15,150 nt of DNA from Chloroflexota bacterium (GCA_030615705.1 JAUWYT010000009.1:1-15150); one strand, 5' to 3'. Positions 6,804-14,880 are shown, counted from the stretch's first letter. A program made the numbers and translations. Notes: generated from the sequence alone by a model not told the origin.

Positions 6804-7696
6804 GTTCGAGTCCTCATTCGGGGGTCCAGAGCATCTCGCAGGCCGTCTCCAAGTAGGTTAACCGAGAGGACGGTGAGCATGATGGCTAGGCCCGGTGCGG
6901 CGGTGATCCAGGGTGCCTGGCGCAGGTAACCCCGCCCCTCGTTGAGCATGGCTCCCCATTCTGGCGCTGGCGGCTGAGCACCCAGACCCAGGAAGCTCAA
7001 TGAGGAAGCACTTAGGATCGCCCAGGCCATGTCCAGGGTAGCCAGGATGAGGACCGGCGTGAAGATATTAGGCAGGATGTGGCGGAAAACAATGCGCCAG
7101 CCACGACAGCCAACGGCGCGGGCCGCGCGCACGAATTGCTTCCTCTTAGTAACCAGTACAGAGCCGCGCACCAGCCGGGTGTAGTTGGGAATGCCGGCGA
7201 TGCCCACGGCGATCATGGCATTGGGCAAGCCAGGCCCCAGCAAGGCTACGATGCTCAGGGCCAGGAGGATGCCAGGGAAGGCCAGCATCATGTCCATAAC
7301 GCGCATGATGATGCCATCTATCCAGCGGCCATTGTAGCCAGCTATCAAACCCAGGATGAGGCCGGGGACAGAGGCAATGGCTACGGCTGCCACCCCCACG
7401 AGCAGTGAGACCCGCGCCCCGAAGAGGAGACGGCTGAAGATGTCTCGGCCGAAGAGGTCGGTCCCAGCCCAGTGTTCGCTGCTCGGTGGCAGCAATTGCT
7501 CCTCCACGGCCACGGCCAGGGGATCGTAGGGGGCGAGGACTGGCGCTAAGATAGCTATGGCTACCAGGATTACGAAGAAAGCAAGGGATAGCAGAGCCCC
7601 CTTGTTGCGCCGCAATTGCCGCCGGGTTACCAGGGGAGGGATCTCCCTCCTGCGTATCGTTTTTCGAGTTGGGATGGGAAAGCGGCGTTTGGTCAT
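6800..7696 (-). CDS. Dpp/Opp-type ABC transporter permease (DppC/OppC-like)
   Basis: Inner-membrane permease of a peptide/nickel-class importer. Begins with a basic cytoplasmic stretch (KTIRRREIPPLVTRRQLRRN) and the OppC N-terminal helix ending in LAPYDPLAV. Then AGTDLFGRDIFSRLLFGARVS, which is characteristic of the family, and five further hydrophobic helices. The EAA loop that contacts the ATPase is VRAARAVGCRGWRIVFRHILPN. Length 298 is normal. Two starts are possible: TTG 7702, overlapping the DppB stop, or ATG 7696, two bases beyond it; ATG is chosen. No strong ribosome site is seen, so translation probably depends on coupling with the upstream permease. Confidence 0.94.
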   Translation of the reverse strand: MTKRRFPIPTRKTIRRREIPPLVTRRQLRRNKGALLSLAFFVILVAIAILAPVLAPYDPLAVAVEEQLLPPSSEHWAGTDLFGRDIFSRLLFGARVSLLVGVAAVAIASVPGLILGLIAGYNGRWIDGIIMRVMDMMLAFPGILLALSIVALLGPGLPNAMIAVGIAGIPNYTRLVRGSVLVTKRKQFVRAARAVGCRGWRIVFRHILPNIFTPVLILATLDMAWAILSASSLSFLGLGAQPPAPEWGAMLNEGRGYLRQAPWITAAPGLAIMLTVLSVNLLGDGLRDALDPRMRTRT

Positions 7697-7698
7697 TA

Positions 7699-8622
7699 TC
7701 AATCGTAGCGGATGCGGGGATCAATGATGGCATACGAGATATCTATGAGCAGGTTGACGACGGTGTAGACGGCAGCGGCTAAGAGAACTGTACCCTGGAC
7801 GATCGGGAAGTCCTTCCATAAAATGGCATCAACCACCAGCCGACCGAGGCCCTGGCGAGAGAAGATTGTTTCGGTGATCACTGTGCCGCCCAGTAAGTAG
7901 CCAAACTGCAAGCCCATGACGGTGATGACTGGGATAAGGGCGTTCTTGAGGGCGTGGCGGCACACGACCAGGCGCTCACTCAGGCCCTTAGACCGGGCAG
8001 CGGTGATGTATTCCTGGCTCAATACCTCCAGCATGGAGGATCGTACCAGGCGGGCAATTGCTCCCGAAGAGGCTAACCCCAGCACAATGGCTGGCATGAT
8101 CAGGTGTTTCAGGCTGCCCTGTCCCGTGGCAGGCAGCCAGTGCAGCAGCGAACTGAAAAGCAGGATAAGCAGGACTCCCGACCAGAAGATGGGCATGGAG
8201 GCCCCGGCTACCGCAATGGTCACGCACGCGCTATCCACCCAAGTGTTTCGGTTCAGGGCAGCAGCGATGCCCAGGGCAGTGCCGATGGTGACAGCCACCA
8301 TCATCGCAGCCACTGACAGTTGGACTGTGTGGGGCAACTGCTCCAGGACAGTCTGGGTGACGGGGCGATTAGTGAAAATGGAACGTCCCAAATCCCCACG
8401 CAGGGCGCTAGCCAGGAAGCGACCATATTGGACGTAGAGGGGGTCATCGAGGCCCAGTTGATGGCGCAGTTGGGCCATGGACTGGAAGGAGCCTCCAGAT
8501 TCGGCCAGCATCAACTCGGCAGGGTCACCTGGCAGGAGGTGCATCATGAGAAATACTAAGGTGGTTACACCCCATAGGACGGGGATGGAGGTGATCAAGC
8601 GCCTTCCGATGTATTGGAGCAT
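7699..8622 (-). CDS. Dpp/Opp-type ABC transporter permease (DppB/OppB-like)
   Basis: Partner permease of the importer. It has the standard N-terminal helix (LQYIGRRLITSIPVLWG), the periplasmic loop with HLLPGDPA, LGLDDPLYVQYGRF and LRGDLGRSI, six predicted helices, and the EAA loop EYITAARSKGLSERLVVCRHALKN. The end reads SYAIIDPRIRYD, typical for DppB. Length 307 is normal. ATG 8622 is chosen; TTG 8628 lies two codons upstream. A low-complexity gap of about 108 bases separates it from the binding-protein gene. Confidence 0.94.
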   Translation of the reverse strand: MLQYIGRRLITSIPVLWGVTTLVFLMMHLLPGDPAELMLAESGGSFQSMAQLRHQLGLDDPLYVQYGRFLASALRGDLGRSIFTNRPVTQTVLEQLPHTVQLSVAAMMVAVTIGTALGIAAALNRNTWVDSACVTIAVAGASMPIFWSGVLLILLFSSLLHWLPATGQGSLKHLIMPAIVLGLASSGAIARLVRSSMLEVLSQEYITAARSKGLSERLVVCRHALKNALIPVITVMGLQFGYLLGGTVITETIFSRQGLGRLVVDAILWKDFPIVQGTVLLAAAVYTVVNLLIDISYAIIDPRIRYD

Positions 8623-8639
8623 TGCCAATGCTTTCTTAG

Positions 8640-8725
8640 GAGCAAGGGAGGAAAGGGGCAGGGGAGCGGAGAAGCCTTGCCTCTTGCCCCTCGCCTCTTG
8701 CCTCTTGAGTTTTGAGCTTTGAACT
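8640..8725. repeat. Low-complexity purine/pyrimidine repeat between dppA-like and dppB-like genes
   Basis: Purine-rich run with GGGGCAGGGGAGCGGAG, then a pyrimidine-rich run with repeated GCCTCTTG units, then repeats of TTTGA (TTTTGAGCTTTGAACTTTGA). AGGGGCA at 8654-8660 pairs with TGCCCCT at 8685-8691. The GGGGAGC unit recurs as a tandem octamer in the GH3-like gene at 13226-13265. A hairpin here could reduce permease expression relative to the binding protein; that is inference. Confidence 0.6.
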
Positions 8726-8736
8726 TTGACCGCCTG

Positions 8737-10329
8737 CTACCTGCTCGCTGCTAAGTAAACATCATACAGCCACGGAAACCAGCCGCGCGAGTCATAGCGC
8801 AGCCCCTTCACCTGAGCGCGGGCAGCATGTAAGTTGACGTAATCGCGAATAGGAATGATCAAGGCCTCGGTCATAATGATTCGTTGGGCCTCGGCATATA
8901 GGTCTTTGCGCTTCTCAGGATTGAGGGTGCGAGCCCCTTCCTTCAGCAGTCCATCCAGCTTGGGGTCTCGGACTTTGGCCCAGTTGAAACCACCGTCGGA
9001 GTGGAAGAAGGTGCGCAGGATGTCCGGATCGCTGCTGGAGAGGCTGAAGGGGATGAGATTGTGCTTACCTTTGCGGGCTGCCTCCAGGGCGGCAGGGTAG
9101 GCGACCACCTGGGTTCGCATCTCGACCCCTACGGCTTTGAATTGAGCCTGCAGGAGCTGAGCCACCTCGGGAATGAATCCCCAGCCCATGAGGTAGGCCT
9201 CTACCCTCAGTGGCTGACCGTCCTTCTCAAGAAGACTATCGCCGTCCTCATCAACCCAACCGGCCTCCTTCAAAAGGTCTTTCGCCAGCTCAGGGTTGTA
9301 GTTGTATAGCCCTGCCACTTTTTCGTCATAGCCTATCGTCACCGCGTTCAATGGGCCATGGGCCACTGGCGAGAGGTTGTTAAAGATGGCCACCACGATA
9401 GCTTCTCGATCGGTGGCGTAGATCAGGGCCCGGCGGACCCTGAGGTCGTCGGTGGGAGGTCGCTCCGTATTAAGGAATATCTGGAGAGGTGTGCCGGGCA
9501 AGGCTGCCGGGATCAACTGGAAGTCAGGGTCCTCGGACAGACGCTGGGCATCCTGGGGCGGTATCTCGCCCATGATGTGAGCTTCACCTGCCTCCAGGGC
9601 CAGGGCACGGGTAGCCGGCTCTACGAAGAAGCGAAACTCGATTTCCTCTAGATAAGCTGGCCCCTGGTGGCTGAAGATAGCGGGCGCCCAGTTGTAATCG
9701 GGGTTGCGCGTCAGGGTCAGGTGATCCTTGGGGATATACTCCTTGAACATGAAGGGCCCAGTCCCTACCTGGTGCATTTGGTAATCAAGGCCCCACTTCT
9801 CTACTGCAGCAGGGGAGGCCATCCCCAGATACACCTGGCTGAGGGAATCCAGAAGCGGAGCGAAGGGCTCTTTGAGATAGACCTTGATGGTATAATTATC
9901 CACCACTTCGGCGTGGTCGTAGGGTCCCAGCATGAAGGCAGCCTTCTGCGATTTGGTCTGGGGGTCAACGATGCGGTCCAAATTGAACTTCACTGCCTGG
10001 GCGTTGAAGGGGCTGCCGTCGTGGAACTTGACGTCCTGGCGCAGGTGAAAGGTGTAGATTAAACCGTCGTCGGAGATTTGCCAGGACTCAGCCAGGCCGG
10101 GCACGAATTCGCTGCCCACGTCTTGCCAGAGCAAAGGGTCATAGACGCTGGTCAGGGGGATGCCCAACTCCGAGGAGACATTAACGTGAGGGTCAATGCC
10201 CGAGGGGGTCAAAGTAAGGCCGTAAATCAATTTGCCGCCCTTTGGAGCAGGTGCTGAGCTACAGGCTGCCAATATCCAAGCTAACACACTTGTTATCACC
10301 ACCAAGTCGGCCGCTTTAGCACGATTCAT
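8737..10329 (-). CDS. ABC transporter substrate-binding protein, family 5 (DppA/OppA-like lipoprotein)
   Basis: Extracytoplasmic receptor, most likely for peptides, delivering substrate to the two permeases downstream. The lipoprotein signal ends in ILAAC (C23, lipid attachment), followed by a Ser/Ala/Pro-rich tether. Family signatures: GGKLIYGLTLTPSGIDPH, LAESWQISDDGLIYTFHLR, KFHDGSPFNAQAVKFNLDR, VGTGPFMFKEY and DDLRVRRALIYATDREAI. Length 530 fits family 5. ATG 10329 is chosen because AGGAGG stands 9 bases upstream and a signal peptide starts there; ATG 10353 would add eight residues and lies before that ribosome site. It is the first gene of a minus-strand operon. Substrate cannot be read from sequence: dipeptides, oligopeptides, nickel complexes and glycans are all carried by this family. 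Confidence 0.94.
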   Translation of the reverse strand: MNRAKAADLVVITSVLAWILAACSSAPAPKGGKLIYGLTLTPSGIDPHVNVSSELGIPLTSVYDPLLWQDVGSEFVPGLAESWQISDDGLIYTFHLRQDVKFHDGSPFNAQAVKFNLDRIVDPQTKSQKAAFMLGPYDHAEVVDNYTIKVYLKEPFAPLLDSLSQVYLGMASPAAVEKWGLDYQMHQVGTGPFMFKEYIPKDHLTLTRNPDYNWAPAIFSHQGPAYLEEIEFRFFVEPATRALALEAGEAHIMGEIPPQDAQRLSEDPDFQLIPAALPGTPLQIFLNTERPPTDDLRVRRALIYATDREAIVVAIFNNLSPVAHGPLNAVTIGYDEKVAGLYNYNPELAKDLLKEAGWVDEDGDSLLEKDGQPLRVEAYLMGWGFIPEVAQLLQAQFKAVGVEMRTQVVAYPAALEAARKGKHNLIPFSLSSSDPDILRTFFHSDGGFNWAKVRDPKLDGLLKEGARTLNPEKRKDLYAEAQRIIMTEALIIPIRDYVNLHAARAQVKGLRYDSRGWFPWLYDVYLAASR

Positions 10330-10355
10330 CTTTTGTTTCCTCCTGGTGCCCATTG

Positions 10356-10519
10356 CTACAACGTCACTTTCCTACGAAATGTCATTCTGAGCGACCGAAG
10401 GCTCGCCCTGAGCAACGCCGAAGGGGAGCGAAGAATCTCGATTCTTGTCTGCAATTTGCCATCATCAGGGGGAGATTCCTCGTCGCTTCGCTCCTCAGAA
10501 TGACAAAGTCACGTTGTAG
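10356..10519. repeat. MITE-like inverted-repeat element (TGTCATTCTGAG type)
   Basis: Outer arms CTACAACGTCACTTT (10356-10370) and AAAGTCACGTTGTAG (10505-10519) pair at 14 of 15 positions. Inner arms TGTCATTCTGAG (10380-10391) and CTCAGAATGACA (10494-10505) are perfect. Between them GAAGAATCTC and GAGATTCCTCG pair in part. No transposase is encoded, so it is a non-autonomous dispersed repeat. It sits directly upstream of the binding-protein gene and occupies the place where its promoter leader should be. Confidence 0.8.
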
Positions 10520-10540
10520 TACTGGTACCGCCCATCTCAA
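10513..10540 (-). promoter_or_regulatory. Candidate promoter for the transporter operon
   Basis: On the minus strand TTGAGA (10540-10535), 16-base spacer, TACAAC (10518-10513). The -10 box lies in the outer arm of the repeat at 10356-10519, so the element may contribute to the promoter. The match is only moderate. Confidence 0.3.
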
Positions 10541-10600
10541 TTACCACGGCAGAACCAATTGTACACCAGATGGCCTAGTTTGTAAACCCTCTATACATGT

Positions 10601-10629
10601 TTGACGGTTTTGCCCTAAAGAGGTATACT
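10601..10629 (+). promoter_or_regulatory. Sigma-70-like promoter of the GH3-like gene
   Basis: TTGACG (10601-10606), 17-base spacer, TATACT (10624-10629). Start expected near 10636, about 75 bases before the start codon at 10712. Confidence 0.65.
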
Positions 10630-10660
10630 TATAGTGGGCACACAGGGCATCTAGAGTAGG

Positions 10661-10693
10661 TCGGGTTGTGACGTATAGCCGAGCCCAACCCGA
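10661..10693 (+). promoter_or_regulatory. Inverted repeat in the leader of the GH3-like gene
   Basis: Perfect 8-bp arms TCGGGTTG (10661-10668) and CAACCCGA (10686-10693) with a 17-base loop. It lies between the promoter and the ribosome site GGAGAG at 10701. It could be an operator or a leader hairpin. Confidence 0.4.
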
Positions 10694-10711
10694 TAAGAGT
10701 GGAGAGTGTTG

Positions 10712-13585
10712 ATGAGACGGAGTTTGTATTGCAGCCTATCGCTAGCGGTATTGGGGACTGTCTTGCTTTCCCTGCTCTTACCGCTCCCTTTGAAAGCCCA
10801 AAGCGAGAGCGATTCTATTCAGGGGCTCATGGATCATATGTCGGTGGAGGAAAGGGTAGGCCAGTTGTTCCTGGTTACCTTTGCTGGCAGCGATCTTGGT
10901 TCTGACTCGGATGTCGCTGAACTCATCAGGGAATACCGGGTGGGCGGAGTGGTGCTCCTGGCTAGCAGTGGTAACTTCACCAACGGAGAGGATACACCGC
11001 GCCAGGCAGTCAATCTGGCTAATGGCCTCCAGGCCCTCGCTTTCAGTCAACCACTGACCGGTACCACAACCTCCGTTCCTTTGTTCATTGCTATTGCCCA
11101 GGAGGGGGATGGCTTCCCCTATACCCAGATCACTGCCGGTGTAACAGAGGTGCCTAACAACATGGCCCTGGGTGCTACCTGGAACGTGGATAACGCCGAG
11201 AAAATGGGCGAGATCGTGGGACGGGAGTTAAGGGCTATGGGCCTCAACATGCTCCTGGGCCCTTCACTGGATGTGCTGGACAACCCGCGGCCTGGCCTCA
11301 AAGGGGATCTCGGCACTCGTGTCTTCGGAGGCGATCCCTATTGGGTGGGCAAGTTCGGCCAGGCCTACATCCGCGGAGTGCACCGAGGGGGCGAAGGCAG
11401 GGTAGCAGTCGTGGCCAAGCACTTCCCTGGCCACGGTGGCAGCGATCGCCGCGCCGACGAGGAAGTGGCCACGGTCCAGAAGTCACTCCAAGAGCTTCGG
11501 AAGATCGAGTTGGCTCCCTTTTTTGCCGTCACCCAACTGCAAGAAGACGATCCCCAGGCTATGGCCGATGCCCTGATGACCTCTCACATCCGCTATCGAG
11601 GCTTTCAGGGTAACATCCGCCAACTCACCCGGCCCATCAGCTTCGACCCCCAGGCTCTCCAGGCCCTGATGGCCTTGCCCGAATTCGAGCCCTGGCGTGG
11701 TGAGGGAGGGCTGATGATCAGCGGTGCTTTGGGGGTCCCGGCGGTGCGCAAGTACTACGATCCCCAATTGCAGACCTTCCCCCACAAGCGCATAGCTCAG
11801 GAGGCCTTCCTGGCCGGCAACGATCTGTTGAGGCTCTCCCAATTTGCCTTAACCGATAATTGGCCAGAGCAGTTGGATAATATCAAGGTCACCATTCAGT
11901 TCTTCCGCGACAAATACCTCAGCGATCCCAATTTCCAGGCCCGGGTTGATGAGGCCCTGCGGCGCATTTTGAGCCTCAAGCACCAGCTATACCCCGATTT
12001 CTCCCTGGAAGCGGTTCAAGTCAGTGTAGATAACCTGGCAGAGGTAGTGGGGCAGGGGAGGGAAGACGTCTTCCAGGTCGCCCAGGAGGCTATTACTCTC
12101 ATCTACCCTGGGCCAGAGGAGTTGACCGATAGGTTGCCCAGTCCGCCTCTTCTTGACGAAGACATTCTCATCTTTACCGAAGACCGGCAGGCAAGCGATT
12201 GTCCCACTTGTGAGCCGTTCCCCTTTATCGAGCCCGATGCCCTGCGGGGGACTATCCTCCAGCTCTATGGGCCTGAGGCCAGCGGGCAGGTGGACCCTGA
12301 ACGCATCAACAGTTTGACTTTTAGTCAATTGAAACAATTCCTGGCCGAAGGAGTGGTTCCCGAGATAGACGTCGAGGGCCTGGTGAGTGAGGCTGACTGG
12401 CTCATCTTTGCCATGCTGGACCTCAACCCTGAGGACTACCCTCAGTCCGACGCGATTAAATCCCTGTTGAAATTGCGCCCCGATGTCCTGCCTGGCAAGA
12501 AGGTGGTGGTGCTGGCTTACAACGCGCCCTATTACCTGGACAGCACCGAGATCAGCAAGTTGACGGCCTACTATGGCATTTACAGCAAGGTCGAGCCTTT
12601 CGTCGAGGCCTCGGTGCGAGCCCTGTTCCAGGAGTTCATGCCTCCGGGGGCCTCTCCGGTCAGCGTGGAGGGGATAAAATATAACCTGATCTCGCAAACG
12701 GAGCCCGACCCCGATCAGGTCATCGAGATTATACCACCGGCCATGCTCGTCAAGCAGGAAGGAACACCTACACCTATTGACCTCGATGTAGGGGACACCT
12801 TGCGGGTGCGAACGAGCGTCATCCTGGATAGGAACGGCCATCCGGTGCCTGATGGTACACCGGTGGTATTCCGCCTCCTCTATCCAGCCGAATCGGTGGA
12901 ATCGCCTCCCCATTACGTGACCACCGTAGATGGGGTGGCGGAGACGACCATTTCTTTGGAGAAGACCGGGGAGTTGCACATCACGGTGACCAGCGATCCG
13001 GCCCAAACGTCCAATACATTGAAGGTAATCATCCAGGGCGATGAGCCTGCCACCATTGCTACTGTGGTGCCCACCCCCACGGACACACCCACACCGACTT
13101 CTACGCCCCTACCGACTTCCACGCCAACACCTATCCCCACGCCAACATCTACCCCCATGCCCACCCCTACGTCTACCTTCACCCCTGAACCAACTCCGAC
13201 GGCTACACCGATCGAGGCTCCTCCAGGGGAGCAAGGGAGCAGGGGAGCAGGGGAGCAGGGGAGCGCGGGAACAAGGCGTCGAGTGGATATGGGTGATTTT
13301 CTGCTAGCCGTGCTGGGCAGCGTGGTGGTTGGAGGAGCGAGCTACCTGGTGCAGCGCAACGGTGGCCATTCTCTATCGCGGCGATTGAGGTTCTTCTTGC
13401 TGAGTCTAGTGGGGGGGCTGGCAGGCTACAGCCTCTACGGGCTGAACCTGCCGGGGCCGGGGCTGTTCCGACAATTGTCACCACACTGGGGAGCCCTTTT
13501 GATGTGCTTGCTCTTCAGTTTGCTACCCTTGGGCTATACGCTGGGCCAGTGGGTGTTGGATAGGCTGTCCGGACGGCTCAGTTGA
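10712..13585 (+). CDS. Exported GH3-like protein with Ig-like domain, Pro/Thr linker and C-terminal membrane anchor
   Basis: A 957-residue surface protein. Order: signal peptide 1-29 (cleavage after LKA); GH3 N-terminal barrel about 35-400 with EERVGQLFLVTFAG, GTRVFGGDPYWVGKFGQAY and AKHFPGHGGS (K236, H237); a GH3 C-terminal-like domain about 455-665; an Ig-like domain about 690-785 (GHPVPDGTPVVFRL); a Pro/Thr linker about 785-836; an octanucleotide-encoded GEQGSRGAGEQGSAG; and three hydrophobic helices about 863-880, 895-912 and 926-948. GH3 enzymes release beta-linked sugars (NagZ: GlcNAc). Here the segment that normally reads ISDALG or ISDDLG, with Asp as nucleophile, reads MISGALG (G338, codon GGT), and the NagZ loop Asp-His pair is absent, so activity is doubtful. 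ATG 10712 is chosen: GGAGAG stands just upstream and the signal peptide starts there; GTG 10706 is an alternative. It may be a cell-wall binding or sensing protein. Confidence 0.88.
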   Translation: MRRSLYCSLSLAVLGTVLLSLLLPLPLKAQSESDSIQGLMDHMSVEERVGQLFLVTFAGSDLGSDSDVAELIREYRVGGVVLLASSGNFTNGEDTPRQAVNLANGLQALAFSQPLTGTTTSVPLFIAIAQEGDGFPYTQITAGVTEVPNNMALGATWNVDNAEKMGEIVGRELRAMGLNMLLGPSLDVLDNPRPGLKGDLGTRVFGGDPYWVGKFGQAYIRGVHRGGEGRVAVVAKHFPGHGGSDRRADEEVATVQKSLQELRKIELAPFFAVTQLQEDDPQAMADALMTSHIRYRGFQGNIRQLTRPISFDPQALQALMALPEFEPWRGEGGLMISGALGVPAVRKYYDPQLQTFPHKRIAQEAFLAGNDLLRLSQFALTDNWPEQLDNIKVTIQFFRDKYLSDPNFQARVDEALRRILSLKHQLYPDFSLEAVQVSVDNLAEVVGQGREDVFQVAQEAITLIYPGPEELTDRLPSPPLLDEDILIFTEDRQASDCPTCEPFPFIEPDALRGTILQLYGPEASGQVDPERINSLTFSQLKQFLAEGVVPEIDVEGLVSEADWLIFAMLDLNPEDYPQSDAIKSLLKLRPDVLPGKKVVVLAYNAPYYLDSTEISKLTAYYGIYSKVEPFVEASVRALFQEFMPPGASPVSVEGIKYNLISQTEPDPDQVIEIIPPAMLVKQEGTPTPIDLDVGDTLRVRTSVILDRNGHPVPDGTPVVFRLLYPAESVESPPHYVTTVDGVAETTISLEKTGELHITVTSDPAQTSNTLKVIIQGDEPATIATVVPTPTDTPTPTSTPLPTSTPTPIPTPTSTPMPTPTSTFTPEPTPTATPIEAPPGEQGSRGAGEQGSAGTRRRVDMGDFLLAVLGSVVVGGASYLVQRNGGHSLSRRLRFFLLSLVGGLAGYSLYGLNLPGPGLFRQLSPHWGALLMCLLFSLLPLGYTLGQWVLDRLSGRLS
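13226..13265 (+). repeat. Tandem octanucleotide repeat inside the GH3-like gene
   Basis: Five copies of an 8-bp unit, consensus GGGGAGCA, with one base changed in copies 2 (AGGGAGCA) and 5 (GGGGAGCG). It encodes the Gly/Glu/Gln/Ser-rich residues 839-852, between the Pro/Thr linker and the membrane anchor. Eight is not a multiple of three, so a change of one unit shifts the frame. Related GGGGAGC units occur at 8640-8670. Confidence 0.85.
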
Positions 13586-13639
13586 TGATTCTACAAGTAA
13601 GTCCGTATAGTATTACTCTGCAACATTTGCGTGGATCGC

Positions 13640-13755
13640 CCAAACTCTTTCTCACCACCAAGACACAAAGGCACGAAGGTTTTTTCAAAGGCCATTACAC
13701 GCTGGTTTTCACCGCTTTTCTTTGTGACCTGGTGTCTTTGTGGTAAAGAGTTTGG
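13640..13755. repeat. Palindromic repeat (CACCAAGACACAAAG type) between convergent genes
   Basis: Outer arms CCAAACTCTTT (13640-13650) and AAAGAGTTTGG (13745-13755) are perfect. Inner arms CACCACCAAGACACAAAGGC and the complement of the stretch around TGACCTGGTGTCTTTGTGG pair imperfectly. A T run (GGTTTTTTC) lies inside. It contains no gene and lies between the stop codons of the GH3-like gene and the kinase, so it could end both transcripts. Confidence 0.7.
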
Positions 13756-13791
13756 TTGCGGCTACGCCGCGCTATGACTCTCCAAGAGGTC

Positions 13792-14787
13792 TCAGGTGGG
13801 AAGGGGAGGTGCGAGTAGGGTAACCAGCAAGGCGAGGATGATCAGGCCCAGGGCGATTGCCATTAGAATCCTGTTCTCTCGAGTTGCATTTGCCCACTCT
13901 CCTTCGGCTGACAGAAGGTCAGTCAGAGGTTCAGGGAGAGGGGAGGAACGCAGCTCAGCTCTGAATTCAGCTATGCTGGCCGGCCGCTTGTTGGGGTGCA
14001 TCTCCAAGGCCCGTAGGATCGCCCTCTCGGTGCCAGAGGAGAGCCGAGGGTTGAGGCTGCGAGGGGAGGGCAGCGAATCGGGCTCGAGGAAGCGCTGCTT
14101 GACGTCGGCTGGGGGGTGGTTGGTGAGGAGATGGTAGAGGGTGGCCCCTAGAGAGTAGATGTCGGATCGGATGTCGGTGTGCCCTGTGTCCCCCCCATAC
14201 TGCTCCAGCGGGGTGTATTGAAGCGTCCCACGGCCCTGGAGGATAGTGATCGTTCTGGCATCGTCGGGGGCCAAGAGCTTAACCAGGCCGAAATCCACCA
14301 GTTTGAGAGTGCCGCCAGGGGTGAGCCTAATGTTGGCTGGCTTGATGTCGCGATGGAGGATTAGCGGGTTCTGGCTATGGAGGTATTCCAAGGCATCGCA
14401 GAGCTGCTCGGCCCAGGCCAGCACTTGTTTCTCCTCAAGGAACTGGCCTTGGCGGCGCGCCTCGTCCATGATCTCCTTTAGGTTGCGGCCAGCCACGAAG
14501 TCCATGACCAGATAGTCCCGACCCCGCTCCGAAAAATAGTCAGAGACCTTGGGCAGATTGGGGTGATCAAGCCGTGCCAATACGCTCGCTTCGCGGTGGA
14601 ATTGCTCCCGAGCCTGGGCTGCGAAGCTGGCCTCGGGCTCGAGCTGCACCTCTTTTACGGCGCACTGCCTTCCCTCCAGGCGCAGGTCCTCAGCTCGGTA
14701 GACAGCGCCCATGCCCCCTTGGCCCACCAGCTCCACTATTTTGTATCTTGACCTCAGGACGGTACCAAGTGCTAACGGTAGGATCAA
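13792..14787 (-). CDS. Membrane-anchored Ser/Thr protein kinase, PknB-like
   Basis: Hanks-type kinase that phosphorylates Ser/Thr of target proteins at the inner face of the membrane. Glycine loop [10 protein letters not shown] (21-30), ATP lysine K45 in CAVKEV, Glu of helix C in FHREASVL, catalytic loop HRDIKPANI (D147), DFG (D165), an activation segment ending in TPLEQYGG, and [15 protein letters not shown]. All catalytic residues are present. After the kinase domain there is one hydrophobic helix ([19 protein letters not shown]) and only a few residues, so there is no PASTA or other sensor outside. The start is TTG 14787; GAGGG lies 8 bases upstream and no better start precedes the glycine loop. 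It is divergent from an FHA-domain gene whose product may bind its phosphorylated targets. Confidence 0.94.
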   Translation of the reverse strand: MILPLALGTVLRSRYKIVELVGQGGMGAVYRAEDLRLEGRQCAVKEVQLEPEASFAAQAREQFHREASVLARLDHPNLPKVSDYFSERGRDYLVMDFVAGRNLKEIMDEARRQGQFLEEKQVLAWAEQLCDALEYLHSQNPLILHRDIKPANIRLTPGGTLKLVDFGLVKLLAPDDARTITILQGRGTLQYTPLEQYGGDTGHTDIRSDIYSLGATLYHLLTNHPPADVKQRFLEPDSLPSPRSLNPRLSSGTERAILRALEMHPNKRPASIAEFRAELRSSPLPEPLTDLLSAEGEWANATRENRILMAIALGLIILALLVTLLAPPLPT

Positions 14788-14818
14788 AGCCTCTGCCCTC
14801 GTAACAAAATCTGCTTAC

Positions 14819-14847
14819 AGCTTAATCCATAATCATTTTCTTGTCAA
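14819..14847 (-). promoter_or_regulatory. Candidate promoter of the kinase gene
   Basis: On the minus strand a perfect TTGACA (14847-14842), 17-base spacer, then TAAGCT (14824-14819), a poor -10. It lies in the 93-base gap shared with the divergent FHA gene. Confidence 0.35.
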
Positions 14848-14880
14848 ACCGCTTTGTTGTAACATAGGAGGCGCTACACG

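Noticed and set aside
11987..13006. 339-codon minus-strand open frame opposite the GH3-like gene
   Set aside because: Shadow of a clear plus-strand gene with signal peptide and conserved domains; its translation shows no motif.
13064..13216. Tandem repeat in the linker considered as a CRISPR or minisatellite
   Set aside because: The repetition is at the protein level (Pro/Thr pairs) with varied codons, and there are no spacers.
13041..13307. 88-codon plus-strand frame rich in Pro/His/Arg
   Set aside because: Out-of-frame reading of the Pro/Thr linker; it matters only as the frame entered after gain of one octamer unit.
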